A stretch of DNA of 64,000 nucleotides. It comes from Saprospiraceae bacterium. Its GTDB lineage: Bacteria; Bacteroidota; Bacteroidia; Chitinophagales; Saprospiraceae. A program made the translations under genes and the position numbers. The notes below the pieces were generated by a model. It did no database searches and had not been told where the DNA came from. It saw only the letters and a program-made list of their open reading frames with translations. Numbering within the stretch: the first letter of the stretch is position 1; each line of letters opens with the position of its first letter. The stretch lies in NCBI GenBank assembly GCA_019187225.1, contig JABAQQ010000005.1:1-64000 (forward strand), in the 5' to 3' direction. Of this stretch, positions 1 through 7,885 are shown one piece after another.

Positions 1-108
1 GTCGAACGATTTTCGATCGCCTTGAACCTCAACCCAACCGAAATTAAAAACAACCCTAAAATCAAAGAACTCTTATTTTCAACTACTTATGTCCAAATGG
101 CCGCTTGA
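1..108 (+). CDS. C-terminal end of an unknown protein (partial)
   Basis: An open frame enters from the left edge of the window and runs 35 codons to a TGA at 106-108. The residues (for example FSIALNLNP and STTYVQMAA) read like ordinary protein, but no family can be named from so short a tail. The codons are more AT-rich than in the genes that follow. The 187 bases after it, up to sucC, hold nothing I recognise. Confidence 0.45.
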   Translation, partial: VERFSIALNLNPTEIKNNPKIKELLFSTTYVQMAA

Positions 109-295
109 TTTATTCACGAACCATTGAGAAAAAGAACCGGGCATAAAATGTCTCATTTTGATCATAATGACAAAAAACCGGATATACCCACATGGTGCGG
201 ATCGAACCATTTTTAACATGTGTTAAAGTCAAAAACAAGCTGTTTTGCCGGACGTTTCAACGAAAGGGTCTGTCTAAATTCCATATCTATAGTCT

Positions 296-1489
296 CTATT
301 TCTTCAACACCTGCGCCACCAGATCTGCCGCTTCCTGGAATTCCACCGCGCCCATCACTTTCAATCCGGATTCGTCAATGATCTTTTTGGCGATATCGGC
401 ATTGGTACCTTGCAGGCGCACGATCACCGGCACGGGGATGTTGCCGATCTTTTTATAAGCATCCACCACGCCCTGCGCCACGCGGTCGCAGCGCACGATG
501 CCGCCGAAGATGTTGATGAGGATCGCTTCCACGTTGGGATCTTTGAGGATGAAGCGCATGGCGTTTTCCACGCGCTCGGCATCGGCCGTGCCGCCCACGT
601 CGAGGAAGTTGGCAGGTTCGCCGCCGGAGAGTTTGATCAGATCCATGGTAGCCATAGCGAGACCGGCGCCGTTGACCATGCAGCCGACGTTGCCGTCGAG
701 TTTCACGTAGTTGAGGTCGTATTCCTGGGCCTCCACGTCGGCGGGGTCTTCTTCGTCCTTGTCGCGCAGGGCTTCGAGGTCTTTGTGGCGGAACAGCGCG
801 TTGTCGTCGAGCGTCACCTTGGAATCCACGGCGATGATGCGGTCGTCGGAGGTTTTCAGGCAGGGATTGATCTCGAACAGACTCGCGTCGGAGCCGATAA
901 AAGCGGCGTAGAGTTTTTGCACGAAGTCCACCATTTCCTTGAATGCGCCGCCGCTCAGTCCGAGGTTGAACGCCACTTTTTGTGCCTGGAACGGACGCAA
1001 GCCCAGCAGCGGGTCCACCGGCTCGAAAAACACGCGCTCGGGCGTTTCGGCGGCCACCTTTTCGATGTCCATACCGCCGTCGGGCGAATACATGATGACG
1101 TTGCAGCCGCGACCCCGGTCGGTCAGGATGCTGATATAAAATTCTTTGGGTTCGGCGGGGCCGGGGTAGAACACGTCCTGGGCCACCAGTACCTTGCGCA
1201 CCAATTTGCCTTCCGCCGACGTCTGCGGCGTGATAAGCCGCATCCCGATCATATTGCCGGCCAGTTCGCCCGCCTGTTCGGGGCTTTTGGCGAGTTTGAC
1301 GCCGCCGCCTTTGCCGCGACCGCCCGCATGCACCTGGGCTTTGATGACGCAAAAGTCGCTGTTGTACAGTTCTTTCAATTTTTTAGCGGCTTCCACCGCT
1401 TCGGCGGCGTTGTGGGCAACGATGCCCTCCTGGATTTTAACGCCGTAGGATTTGAGCAATTCTTTTCCCTGGTATTCGTGCAGATTCAT
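296..1489 (-). CDS. sucC: succinyl-CoA synthetase (ADP-forming), beta subunit
   Basis: This subunit joins SucD to interconvert succinyl-CoA and succinate in the TCA cycle while making ATP or GTP in the cytoplasm. The 397-residue length is typical. The N-terminus [12 protein letters not shown] is the family's hallmark, and an ATP-grasp fold follows, with [18 protein letters not shown] near residues 44-61 and FEINPC in the middle. The C-terminal ligase domain has [10 protein letters not shown] and a VRLQGTN motif. The ATG at 1489 was chosen over an in-frame ATG at 1543 because MNLHEYQ is the conserved start. A TACTTTTG box (minus strand, 1522-1529) lies 33 bases upstream and may be its promoter. 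No sucD is adjacent. Confidence 0.97.
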   Translation of the reverse strand: MNLHEYQGKELLKSYGVKIQEGIVAHNAAEAVEAAKKLKELYNSDFCVIKAQVHAGGRGKGGGVKLAKSPEQAGELAGNMIGMRLITPQTSAEGKLVRKVLVAQDVFYPGPAEPKEFYISILTDRGRGCNVIMYSPDGGMDIEKVAAETPERVFFEPVDPLLGLRPFQAQKVAFNLGLSGGAFKEMVDFVQKLYAAFIGSDASLFEINPCLKTSDDRIIAVDSKVTLDDNALFRHKDLEALRDKDEEDPADVEAQEYDLNYVKLDGNVGCMVNGAGLAMATMDLIKLSGGEPANFLDVGGTADAERVENAMRFILKDPNVEAILINIFGGIVRCDRVAQGVVDAYKKIGNIPVPVIVRLQGTNADIAKKIIDESGLKVMGAVEFQEAADLVAQVLKK

Positions 1490-1578
1490 GTGTGAGAGAC
1501 GTGAGAGATGTGAGATAGGGGCAAAAGTAAAGCGATTTTGCAACTGGCTGGGATTACGCTCAAATTTTTGAGATGGTG

Positions 1579-1740
1579 GCGGTCAAAAAATATGTTCCCA
1601 TTTCCCTTACTCACCGCATCATTCTGAGCGCAGCGAAGAACCTGCACAAATACAACTGATGTTCAATCGCTGAAGCAGATTCTTCGCTGCGCTCAGAATG
1701 ATACGGTGATAAAGGAAACAAGAAATGCATTTGGATCGTT
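1579..1740. repeat. palindromic MITE-like element, copy A
   Basis: A strong inverted repeat has arms at about 1613-1645 and 1675-1707, built around CATTCTGAGCGCAGCGAAGAA and its complement. The pairing continues outward imperfectly, so that CGGTCAAAAAA at 1580-1590 faces ...GGATCGTT near 1740. The same outer end, CGGTCAAAAAA, and the same overall layout recur at about 5875-6035 with a different stem core. No coding potential is seen. The element fills most of the 394-base gap between sucC and the next gene; the rest of the gap shows nothing recognisable. Confidence 0.7.
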
Positions 1741-1883
1741 CTTAAAATTGAAAAGGAAGAAGATCAAAAGTTAAATTTGCAGATTATCCGACTTTTCAAA
1801 ATAATTATTTCTTAAAATGCAAATATTGGCAAAACTATGGAACAGTATTTGATGTTTGCCGATTTTCAAAAATATGATGGATC

Positions 1884-2285
1884 ATGTACGTGAAATTGAA
1901 TATTGACCGCCACTTCCTCTTCCTGCACGGCAACAAACTGGCCGTTTTTGCGGAAAGGGTGCTGCGCGATACCCTGCAAAATCCCTACATCGCCAAACCG
2001 GAAACCCTGTGGAATACCTTGAAAGCGAACACAATGGAACTGCGCGCCGTCCTGGACGACCCCGAACTGAAACGCAAGGAACGCACCGATGCTATCCGGG
2101 AACGGGAGGCCCAGGTGCTCGTGGCGCTCAGCCGCCTGGCCGATCACGTCGAGAAAACGGCCTCTTTTAAATCGGACATATTTACCACCGGTTTTCGCGC
2201 CCAAACGGAACACCGCAAACCCTCGGAAACCGTGCGGCGCAGGCGGATGTCTATCAAACTGGCGCAGCTGGAGGAGGTAGCGTAG
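1884..2285 (+). CDS. small hypothetical protein
   Basis: This 133-residue protein has no family I recognise. It is highly charged and probably mostly helical, with no signal peptide, membrane segment or cysteine cluster. A central stretch (about residues 58-90, DPELKRKERTDAIRER) looks like an amphipathic or coiled-coil helix. The C-terminus is basic (RRRRMS). The ATG at 1884 follows an AT-rich region and no clear Shine-Dalgarno is visible. It faces the FtsE-like gene convergently. Normal codon use and a clean frame support a real gene. Confidence 0.6.
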   Translation: MYVKLNIDRHFLFLHGNKLAVFAERVLRDTLQNPYIAKPETLWNTLKANTMELRAVLDDPELKRKERTDAIREREAQVLVALSRLADHVEKTASFKSDIFTTGFRAQTEHRKPSETVRRRRMSIKLAQLEEVA

Positions 2286-2363
2286 GATGGTTGGAAGGTT
2301 GACGGAACACTCCCTTGCATACCCGTTAACCCGTGAACCCGTTAACCATCAAACCTTCAGACC

Positions 2364-3053
2364 CTATTTTATCGCAATCCCTTCATCGTCAATCAATTTG
2401 CCGTGTTGGATGCGGATGATGCGCGCCGGAAAATTCTGCAGGATGCGGTAGTCGTGGGTAGCGCAGAGGACGGCGGTATGGTTTTGTTTGGCGAGGTTGC
2501 GCATCAATACGAGCACGTCGTCGCTGGTTTCGGGGTCCAGGTTACCGGTAGGTTCGTCGGCAATGAGCAGCATGGGTTTGTTGAGCAGGGCGCGGGCGAT
2601 GACGACGCGCTGTTGCTCGCCGCCGGAAAGTTCATAGGGCATAGAGAAGCGCTTGCCGAGCAGTCCGGTTCCTTCCAGCACCTCTGTCACGCGTTGGTTC
2701 ATTTCGGCGGCGTCCGTCCAGCCGGTGGCGCGCAGCACGAAATTCAGGTTTTCTTCTACATTTCTGTCGGTCAGCAAGTTAAAATCCTGAAAAACGATGC
2801 CCAACTTCCGGCGCAGGAGGTGCATGTTGGTTCGGTCCACACTGCGCAGGTCGAATCCGGCGACTTCGCCGAAGCCTTTTTCCAAGGGCAACGCGCCGTA
2901 CAGTGTTTTCAGCAGACTGGTTTTGCCGCTGCCGGTTTTGCCGATGAGGTAAATAAATTCTCCTTCTCCGATATTCAGGTTGATGTTGGCCAATACGACG
3001 GTGCCGTCCTGCTGGCGGATATCAGCGTTGGATAGTTTTACGATGTGGGACAT
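2364..3053 (-). CDS. ABC transporter ATP-binding protein, FtsE-like
   Basis: This is a cytoplasmic ATPase subunit of an FtsE/LolD-type ABC system. In the FtsEX reading it would couple ATP hydrolysis to cell-wall remodelling at division. At 229 residues it is a single nucleotide-binding domain. Walker A is GKTGSGKT (38-45), the Q-loop lies around VFQDF (88-92), the signature is LSGGEQQR (142-149) and Walker B is LLIADEP (162-168), followed by a D-loop NLD and a switch histidine in CATHD. The sequence resembles Bacteroidota FtsE more than MacB or LolD, but no ftsX neighbour is present, so the symbol is withheld. It lies 99 bases downstream of dapB on the same strand and may be cotranscribed. 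Confidence 0.85.
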   Translation of the reverse strand: MSHIVKLSNADIRQQDGTVVLANINLNIGEGEFIYLIGKTGSGKTSLLKTLYGALPLEKGFGEVAGFDLRSVDRTNMHLLRRKLGIVFQDFNLLTDRNVEENLNFVLRATGWTDAAEMNQRVTEVLEGTGLLGKRFSMPYELSGGEQQRVVIARALLNKPMLLIADEPTGNLDPETSDDVLVLMRNLAKQNHTAVLCATHDYRILQNFPARIIRIQHGKLIDDEGIAIK

Positions 3054-3058
3054 GAGAA

Positions 3059-3127
3059 TTGGTTATTGGTTATTGGTTGTTGGTTATTGGTTATTGGTTG
3101 TTGGTTGTTGGTTATTGGTTGTTGGGT
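3059..3127. repeat. short-period repeat (TTGGTTATTGG / TTGGTTGTTGG)
   Basis: About 68 bases are built from the heptamers TTGGTTA, TTGGTTG and TTGGTTT-like variants. They lie immediately 5' of the FtsE-like start codon and between it and dapB. This is one of many short-period repeats in the window that sit next to gene starts. Confidence 0.85.
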
Positions 3128-3152
3128 GTGGCGGCGCGAAAATCTGATTTTT

Positions 3153-3890
3153 TCACAAATCGTTCAGTCCCAGCACGTCTTTCATGGAATAAACGCCTTG
3201 TTTTCCTGCCAGCCATTTTGCTGCCAAAATCGCGCCGTTTGCAAATCCTGCCCGGGAGTGCGCGCGGTGTTCGATACATATCTCATCTGTGGGGTTTTCC
3301 CATCTGACAATATGCGTGCCGGGGACTTCGCCTTCGCGAATGGCCGTCACGGGGATTTCGCCCGCTTTGGGCGGAACGGGAGCCAGCGCCCAGCCTGAAG
3401 TGCGCGCTACCTGCGCGACGATTTCGTGGATAAGCGTCAGAGCTGTTCCGCTCGGCGCATCGAGTTTGTGGATATGGTGAATTTCGGTAACAGCAGGGGC
3501 GTATTCGGGTCGCCCGTTCATGAGTTTGGACAACCAGGTGTTGAGCGCAAAAAACAGGTTGACGCCCACGCTGAAATTGGACGCCCAAAGCAGGGCGCCG
3601 CGTTTTTTAAGGCAGAATTCCTGCGCTTCCGGCAGTTTATCCAGCCAGCCGGTCGTCCCGCTCACCACCGGCACGCCGGCTTCCAGACAAAGTATCACGT
3701 TTTCAAAAGCGGCTTCGGGGCGGGTAAATTCAATGACGACATCCGCCTGCCGGAGCATTTCAGGTGTCACATCCGCCCGGTTTTCCTGCGCAATGCGCCA
3801 GGCGATCGCGATGCCCTGTTCGGACGCAAGACTTTCGATGGCGCGACCCATTTTGCCGTAGCCGAAAAGGCCGATTTTGAGCGTGGACAT
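3153..3890 (-). CDS. dapB: 4-hydroxy-tetrahydrodipicolinate reductase
   Basis: DapB catalyses the NAD(P)H-dependent reduction that makes tetrahydrodipicolinate in the diaminopimelate/lysine pathway, which supplies peptidoglycan and lysine. The 245-residue protein has the N-terminal dinucleotide-binding motif GLFGYGKMGRA (7-17) and the family signature EIHHIHKLDAPSGTA (136-150), which holds the catalytic His and Lys. SGTTGW (78-83) lies between them. The ATG at 3890 directly precedes the first beta strand, so the start is secure. A GTTGGACGTTGGAC-type repeat (about 3893-3920) separates it from the secreted protein upstream. Confidence 0.97.
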   Translation of the reverse strand: MSTLKIGLFGYGKMGRAIESLASEQGIAIAWRIAQENRADVTPEMLRQADVVIEFTRPEAAFENVILCLEAGVPVVSGTTGWLDKLPEAQEFCLKKRGALLWASNFSVGVNLFFALNTWLSKLMNGRPEYAPAVTEIHHIHKLDAPSGTALTLIHEIVAQVARTSGWALAPVPPKAGEIPVTAIREGEVPGTHIVRWENPTDEICIEHRAHSRAGFANGAILAAKWLAGKQGVYSMKDVLGLNDL

Positions 3891-3926
3891 TGGATTGTTG
3901 GACGTTGGACTGTTGGACGTTATCGC

Positions 3927-5807
3927 TTATAATTTCAACAATTTGACAGACTGTATCCATTGGCCGTTTCGTTCCAGACGGGCGATATAGATGCCTTTAT
4001 CGAGCGATCCGCCCAATTCGGCTGTGCCGTTTTTTTCCGGCAAATTTATTTTTTCAAAAACCTGTCCCAATAGATTGACAATCGTAATCGTATAGCCGCC
4101 CGATTCGGGCAGTTCGTATTCCACAGTCGTGCGGTCAGCAAACGGATTTTCCCTGACGTTCAGGAAGTTATCGCCTTTTAGTTTGCCCTTTTCCCGGCGG
4201 TAATCTTTGAAGATCAGGAGCGTCATTGCAGAATCAGTCACTAGTTTTTGCTCGTGATGCATCACCGCGCCCACGTCGGTAGCGCTGGCAGTCACATCAT
4301 ACGACCCCGGCAAAACGTCGCTGATGCTGAACTGTCCGTTGGTGTCGGTCACAGCCGGGTAGACCTCATTCCGGCCTAATAAATAAACCGATGCGCCGTC
4401 AACGGGCGTCAGGTCTGGAGAGCGCAGCACCTGTCCGCTGATGGTCAGGCTGCCGGGAGGGAACAATTCGACATCCAGTTGGGTGACTTTGCCATTTTCA
4501 AGCAATACTTCGACTTCCACATCCTGGAAGCCGGATTTGCTGACGCGGGCGGTGAAAAGACCTGTCTCCGTTTGTCCTGTTTTGAACTGGCCGTCGGAGC
4601 CGCTGAATTCCTGCAATACGGTGCTGAGCAACTCAATTTTAGCGCCGTTGAGCGGATCGCCCGTTGCGCCATTGGTGATCTTTCCTTCCAAATAACAAGC
4701 GCGGACGTAATTGGGCGTGATGATCAACAATTCGCCGTCGCCGGTGCCTGGAGCGGCGATGTTGGTAGCCACGATCGTCCCCGAGGGAAAAAATGGATAC
4801 ACGCCCCAACAGCCCTGAAAGCCGGGGCCTGCGCCCGCGTAGGTATCGTAATTGCCCACCTGCACCAGATTTTCGGGGCGGGTCACGTCTACTATGGTGA
4901 AGCCGTCCCTGTACCAGGATGTGACCGCCCAATTGTCGAGAATATGCGTGTTGTGCACGATCGAATTGCTGCCCGGATTGCTTTGTATCTTATCCAGGAA
5001 CTGTATATCGGTGGGGTCGGAAACATCGTAAGCGGCAAGAAATGAATTGTCTTTTTCGTCGGTGGTAAAAAGGGAACGGCGGTCTTTGGAAAGCCAGGTG
5101 TTGTGGGTGAATAAATTGGGTGTGGGTTGGGTGCTGATCAATTGCGGGTTGCTTTTATTCGTCATATCCACTACGGAGAAAAAACCGCCGTAGATGTGGC
5201 CGCTGTACATTGTGTCGTTGTCCACGTACCCGTCGTGGATGTAGTTGTGGTTGCCTGTAAAATTGGAATTGAAATAACCCGCATAAGTCGGGTTGTAAGG
5301 ATCGGGCTTCAGGTTGAAAAATCTCGCGCGGCCGCTGAACATATCGCCGCCATACGCATACAGGAAACCTTTCGTCGTGTCAATGTGCAGCGCATGGATA
5401 CGGTTCAATTGGGCGCCCGGGTTGGGTAATTGCCCCAGACCCGTGTAATAATGGTGGTTCAGATTGGCTGACGGAAGCCCGCTCAGGTCAACGATCTGAA
5501 TACCCAAGCCACCTTCGGAGACGATGTACGCGAAATGTCCGTAGGTCTTGATCTCTTTCCAATCGCTGCTTGGGCCGGGGATCTGGACGATTTGCAGCGG
5601 CGTGTCGGGATTGGTCACATCCACGATGATCAAACCCTGGTTGCCGCCGACGAGCGCGTATTCTTTTCCGCCGGCTGCGTAGCCCCACACATTGGCGAGT
5701 TTTTGACCGGGAAAAGTCACTTTGGAGCGATAGGTAGCATTCAGGTTTTGGGCCTGGGAATAGAAGGCGGATAATAAGATTAAACCATTCAGGAACAAGC
5801 GTTTCAT
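3927..5807 (-). CDS. secreted choice-of-anchor B (LVIVD-repeat) protein with T9SS sorting domain
   Basis: This 626-residue protein is exported and predicted to be attached to, or released from, the cell surface by the type IX system; its ligand is unknown. A signal peptide ends at FYSQAQ (about residue 20). Residues 25-365 form a beta-propeller of LVIVD-type repeats (GLIIVDVTNPDTP, GIQIVDLS, FTIVDVTRPEN), as in choice-of-anchor B proteins. Two carboxypeptidase-regulatory-like beta domains follow, around 370-535 (LEGKITNGATGDPLNGAKIE, ISGQVLRSPDLTPVDGASV). The last 80 residues match a T9SS type A domain, with VRENPFAD, YTITIVNLLGQ and KGIYIARL motifs and a basic-hydrophobic end. It is followed by dapB on the same strand. 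Confidence 0.88.
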   Translation of the reverse strand: MKRLFLNGLILLSAFYSQAQNLNATYRSKVTFPGQKLANVWGYAAGGKEYALVGGNQGLIIVDVTNPDTPLQIVQIPGPSSDWKEIKTYGHFAYIVSEGGLGIQIVDLSGLPSANLNHHYYTGLGQLPNPGAQLNRIHALHIDTTKGFLYAYGGDMFSGRARFFNLKPDPYNPTYAGYFNSNFTGNHNYIHDGYVDNDTMYSGHIYGGFFSVVDMTNKSNPQLISTQPTPNLFTHNTWLSKDRRSLFTTDEKDNSFLAAYDVSDPTDIQFLDKIQSNPGSNSIVHNTHILDNWAVTSWYRDGFTIVDVTRPENLVQVGNYDTYAGAGPGFQGCWGVYPFFPSGTIVATNIAAPGTGDGELLIITPNYVRACYLEGKITNGATGDPLNGAKIELLSTVLQEFSGSDGQFKTGQTETGLFTARVSKSGFQDVEVEVLLENGKVTQLDVELFPPGSLTISGQVLRSPDLTPVDGASVYLLGRNEVYPAVTDTNGQFSISDVLPGSYDVTASATDVGAVMHHEQKLVTDSAMTLLIFKDYRREKGKLKGDNFLNVRENPFADRTTVEYELPESGGYTITIVNLLGQVFEKINLPEKNGTAELGGSLDKGIYIARLERNGQWIQSVKLLKL

Positions 5808-5874
5808 GTTATCTAGATTAAGACATCGGAATGTCTGTTAAAAGAATTTTTGTGTTGCGAAACATGCACTTAGT

Positions 5875-6035
5875 AACGGTCAAAAAACAAGCTCTCATTT
5901 TCTTATCTACCGTATCATTCCGAGGCACGAGGAATCTGGCTAAGATATTGAGCAGCAGTTGATTTTAACCAGATTCCTCGTGCCTCGGAATGACGCGGCG
6001 GAGACGGAAAATCCGGCACTTATTTTTCAGCCGTT
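5875..6035. repeat. palindromic MITE-like element, copy B
   Basis: The inverted repeat has arms at 5909-5939 and 5969-5998 around CATTCCGAGGCACGAGGAAT. The ends near 5875 (AACGGTCAAAAAACAAG) and 6035 (the complement of AACGGCTGAAAAATAAG) form an outer inverted pair. The left end is shared with the element at 1579-1740, while the stem core differs. It lies in the gap between the secreted protein gene and yraN. No target-site duplication is obvious. Confidence 0.7.
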
Positions 6036-6067
6036 ATAAGCCTCACAAGGTCTGTTTTTTTTCTGTA

Positions 6068-6140
6068 AATGAATTGGCGACGGGACAGGCTTGGAAAATT
6101 TTGACAAAATTTTTCAAGCCTGTCCCGTCGCCAATTCATT
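6068..6140. repeat. long near-perfect hairpin downstream of yraN
   Basis: Arms starting at AATGAATTGGCGACGGGACA (6068) and ending at TCGCCAATTCATT (6140) pair over about 30 bases, with an AT-rich centre. It begins 10 bases past the yraN stop codon, so it could end yraN transcription. The stem is, however, far longer than a usual intrinsic terminator, and a palindromic repeat element is equally possible. Confidence 0.7.
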
Positions 6141-6149
6141 CCCTTTTCT

Positions 6150-6515
6150 CTACATCGGGAAAAAAGCATCCTCCACATGCCTGATCTCCAACACTTTATC
6201 TCCCCGCAGCAGTACGGCCACGATATCGAATCGTATTTCCCAATCGTAGCCGATGTGTTCCATGTACCGCCCGGCTGTGCGCGCCAGCAGATCCTGTTTG
6301 CGGGCATTCACCGCTTCTTCCGGCCCGCCGAATCCGTCGCCCGCTCGGGTCTTTACCTCCACGAATACCAGTAAACGCTCGTGCGCCCAGGCGATCAGGT
6401 CTATCTCTCCGCGCCCGGAACGCCAGTTGCGTTCTGCAATGCGCCAGCCCTTCCGCTCGAGGAATTCGGCGGCCAAAGATTCACCGCGTTTGCCGGTGTC
6501 GAGATGGGTGGGCAT
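6150..6515 (-). CDS. YraN family (UPF0102) putative endonuclease
   Basis: This is a small cytoplasmic protein of the restriction-endonuclease-like fold; the family is widespread and its exact substrate is not settled. At 121 residues it has the standard length. The conserved N-terminal helix is GKRGESLAAEFLERKGW (8-24). The nuclease-like core is GEIDLIAW...LLVFVEVKTR (36-57), holding the E-x(n)-D-x(n)-EVK residues, and AVNARKQDLLARTA follows. A GTTGATGAGG short-period repeat (6517-6556) separates it from the NamZ gene, which is on the same strand, so an operon is possible. Confidence 0.93.
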   Translation of the reverse strand: MPTHLDTGKRGESLAAEFLERKGWRIAERNWRSGRGEIDLIAWAHERLLVFVEVKTRAGDGFGGPEEAVNARKQDLLARTAGRYMEHIGYDWEIRFDIVAVLLRGDKVLEIRHVEDAFFPM

Positions 6516-6565
6516 ATTAAATGGTTGATGAGGGTTGATGAGGGTTGATAATAAACTTGCATCAA

Positions 6566-7819
6566 CTACTCAGGATACAACAGATATTTTCTCCGGATTT
6601 CCCGGAATGCTTCCAGATCAGGCTGCCATGTCGCCCGGATGGCATCTTCACTTTCTCCGGCTTCCATCTGATGGCGCAAGGAATACGTGCCGGCAAGCAA
6701 TTCAAAAAATCCGTTGGCTAAAAAGAAGGCGTCCTTTTGGGGATATTGTTGGTAAAAGTCGAGGAGGTATGTGAGATTCAATTGATTTTGTACCTGTAAA
6801 CTGTCGAGCGGGACACCGCGCAGGTCGAAGCCATTACACATCGAGCCTTCGTGCGGTGGGTAGCGGGATCCCGCGTTAGACCGGGGAACAAACCAGAACG
6901 AATCGCGGGGAAACTCCGGCGCGCCGTACACCTGGAACGGCCAATCGGTGCCACGGCCTACGCTGACGGTTGTACCTTCAAAAAAACATAGAGAAGGGTA
7001 CAACAAAACCGCCCGGTCGTTGGGCAAATTAGGCGAAGGTTTTACAGGCAGGCTGTAGCGCGTCTGATGGGTATAATGGAGACATGGAATGACCCGCACG
7101 TCCAGGTCGCCGGCAAACGCGACCCAATATTCGCCGGCAAAAAGGCGGGCCAGTTCGCCCACTGTGCACCCGTGCACCACCGGCAAAGGCGCTATGCCCA
7201 CAAACGAGGAAAGCCGCATGTCGAGCACCGGACCGTCCACGTAATGGCCGTTGGGATTGGGGCGGTCGAGGATGATAACGGGTATGCATTGTTCGGAGCA
7301 AGCTTCCAGCATGTAGAACAAAGTGCTGATATAGGTGTAAAACCGCACCCCCACGTCCTGGATGTCGAACACCACTACATCCACGCCTTCGAGGTCTTCC
7401 GGCGCGGGTTTTTTCTTTGCGCCATACAGGGAAACAATGGGCGCTCCTGTGCGCGCATCCTGACCATCCTTGATCAGCTCACCCGCTTCCGCAGCGCCGC
7501 GAAAGCCGTGCTCCGGCACAAAAATGCGCGCCACGCATTCCTCCAGGGCGCACAAGGTATCCACTAAGTGCACATCGCCCACCATCGAGGTATGGTTGAT
7601 GACAAGACCCACGTTTTTCCCCCGGATCATCGGCAACAGCACGTCCAAGCGTTCGGCGCCCACAACGACGCGGGCGGCGCCCTGCACGGAATCGGCATCG
7701 GGGAGATCAAAATGCGTTTCCAAAACATTTGTTTGGGAAAAAAGCACTTGACCCATGCCCGTGAGACAAACCAGCAGCAAATTTTTGAAATAAAAACCAG
7801 ATAAAATTTTTCTTTCCAA
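6566..7819 (-). CDS. namZ: DUF1343 / NamZ-type exo-beta-N-acetylmuramidase, secreted
   Basis: Members of this family (CAZy GH171) cleave non-reducing-end N-acetylmuramic acid from peptidoglycan fragments. The 417-residue protein has a signal peptide (LLLVCLTGMGQVLFSQ, ending near residue 30). It has the family motifs GKNVGLVINHTSMVG (65-79), FVPEHGFRGAAEAGE near 100, VFDIQDVGVRFYTYISTL near 150 and ILDRPNPNGHYVDGPVLD near 185, with a C-terminal region that usually shapes the active-site cleft. A TACTTTTG box (minus strand, 7841-7848) lies 22 bases upstream. The gene is divergent from the exonuclease gene at 7886, so the 66-base gap must hold both promoters. Confidence 0.9.
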   Translation of the reverse strand: MERKILSGFYFKNLLLVCLTGMGQVLFSQTNVLETHFDLPDADSVQGAARVVVGAERLDVLLPMIRGKNVGLVINHTSMVGDVHLVDTLCALEECVARIFVPEHGFRGAAEAGELIKDGQDARTGAPIVSLYGAKKKPAPEDLEGVDVVVFDIQDVGVRFYTYISTLFYMLEACSEQCIPVIILDRPNPNGHYVDGPVLDMRLSSFVGIAPLPVVHGCTVGELARLFAGEYWVAFAGDLDVRVIPCLHYTHQTRYSLPVKPSPNLPNDRAVLLYPSLCFFEGTTVSVGRGTDWPFQVYGAPEFPRDSFWFVPRSNAGSRYPPHEGSMCNGFDLRGVPLDSLQVQNQLNLTYLLDFYQQYPQKDAFFLANGFFELLAGTYSLRHQMEAGESEDAIRATWQPDLEAFREIRRKYLLYPE

Positions 7820-7885
7820 ACAAATAGTGTTTTACGTTTGCAAAAGTAACAACTCTCCCCCACTCAAACACTCAAACACTTCCAC

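Noticed and set aside
199-208. GGTTCGATCC on the minus strand, like the T-loop of a tRNA
   Set aside because: No acceptor, D or anticodon arms can be found around it.
410-1495. Long open frame on the plus strand opposite sucC
   Set aside because: It is the complement of a conserved sucC gene and rich in His and Val, as expected from the antisense of that codon use.
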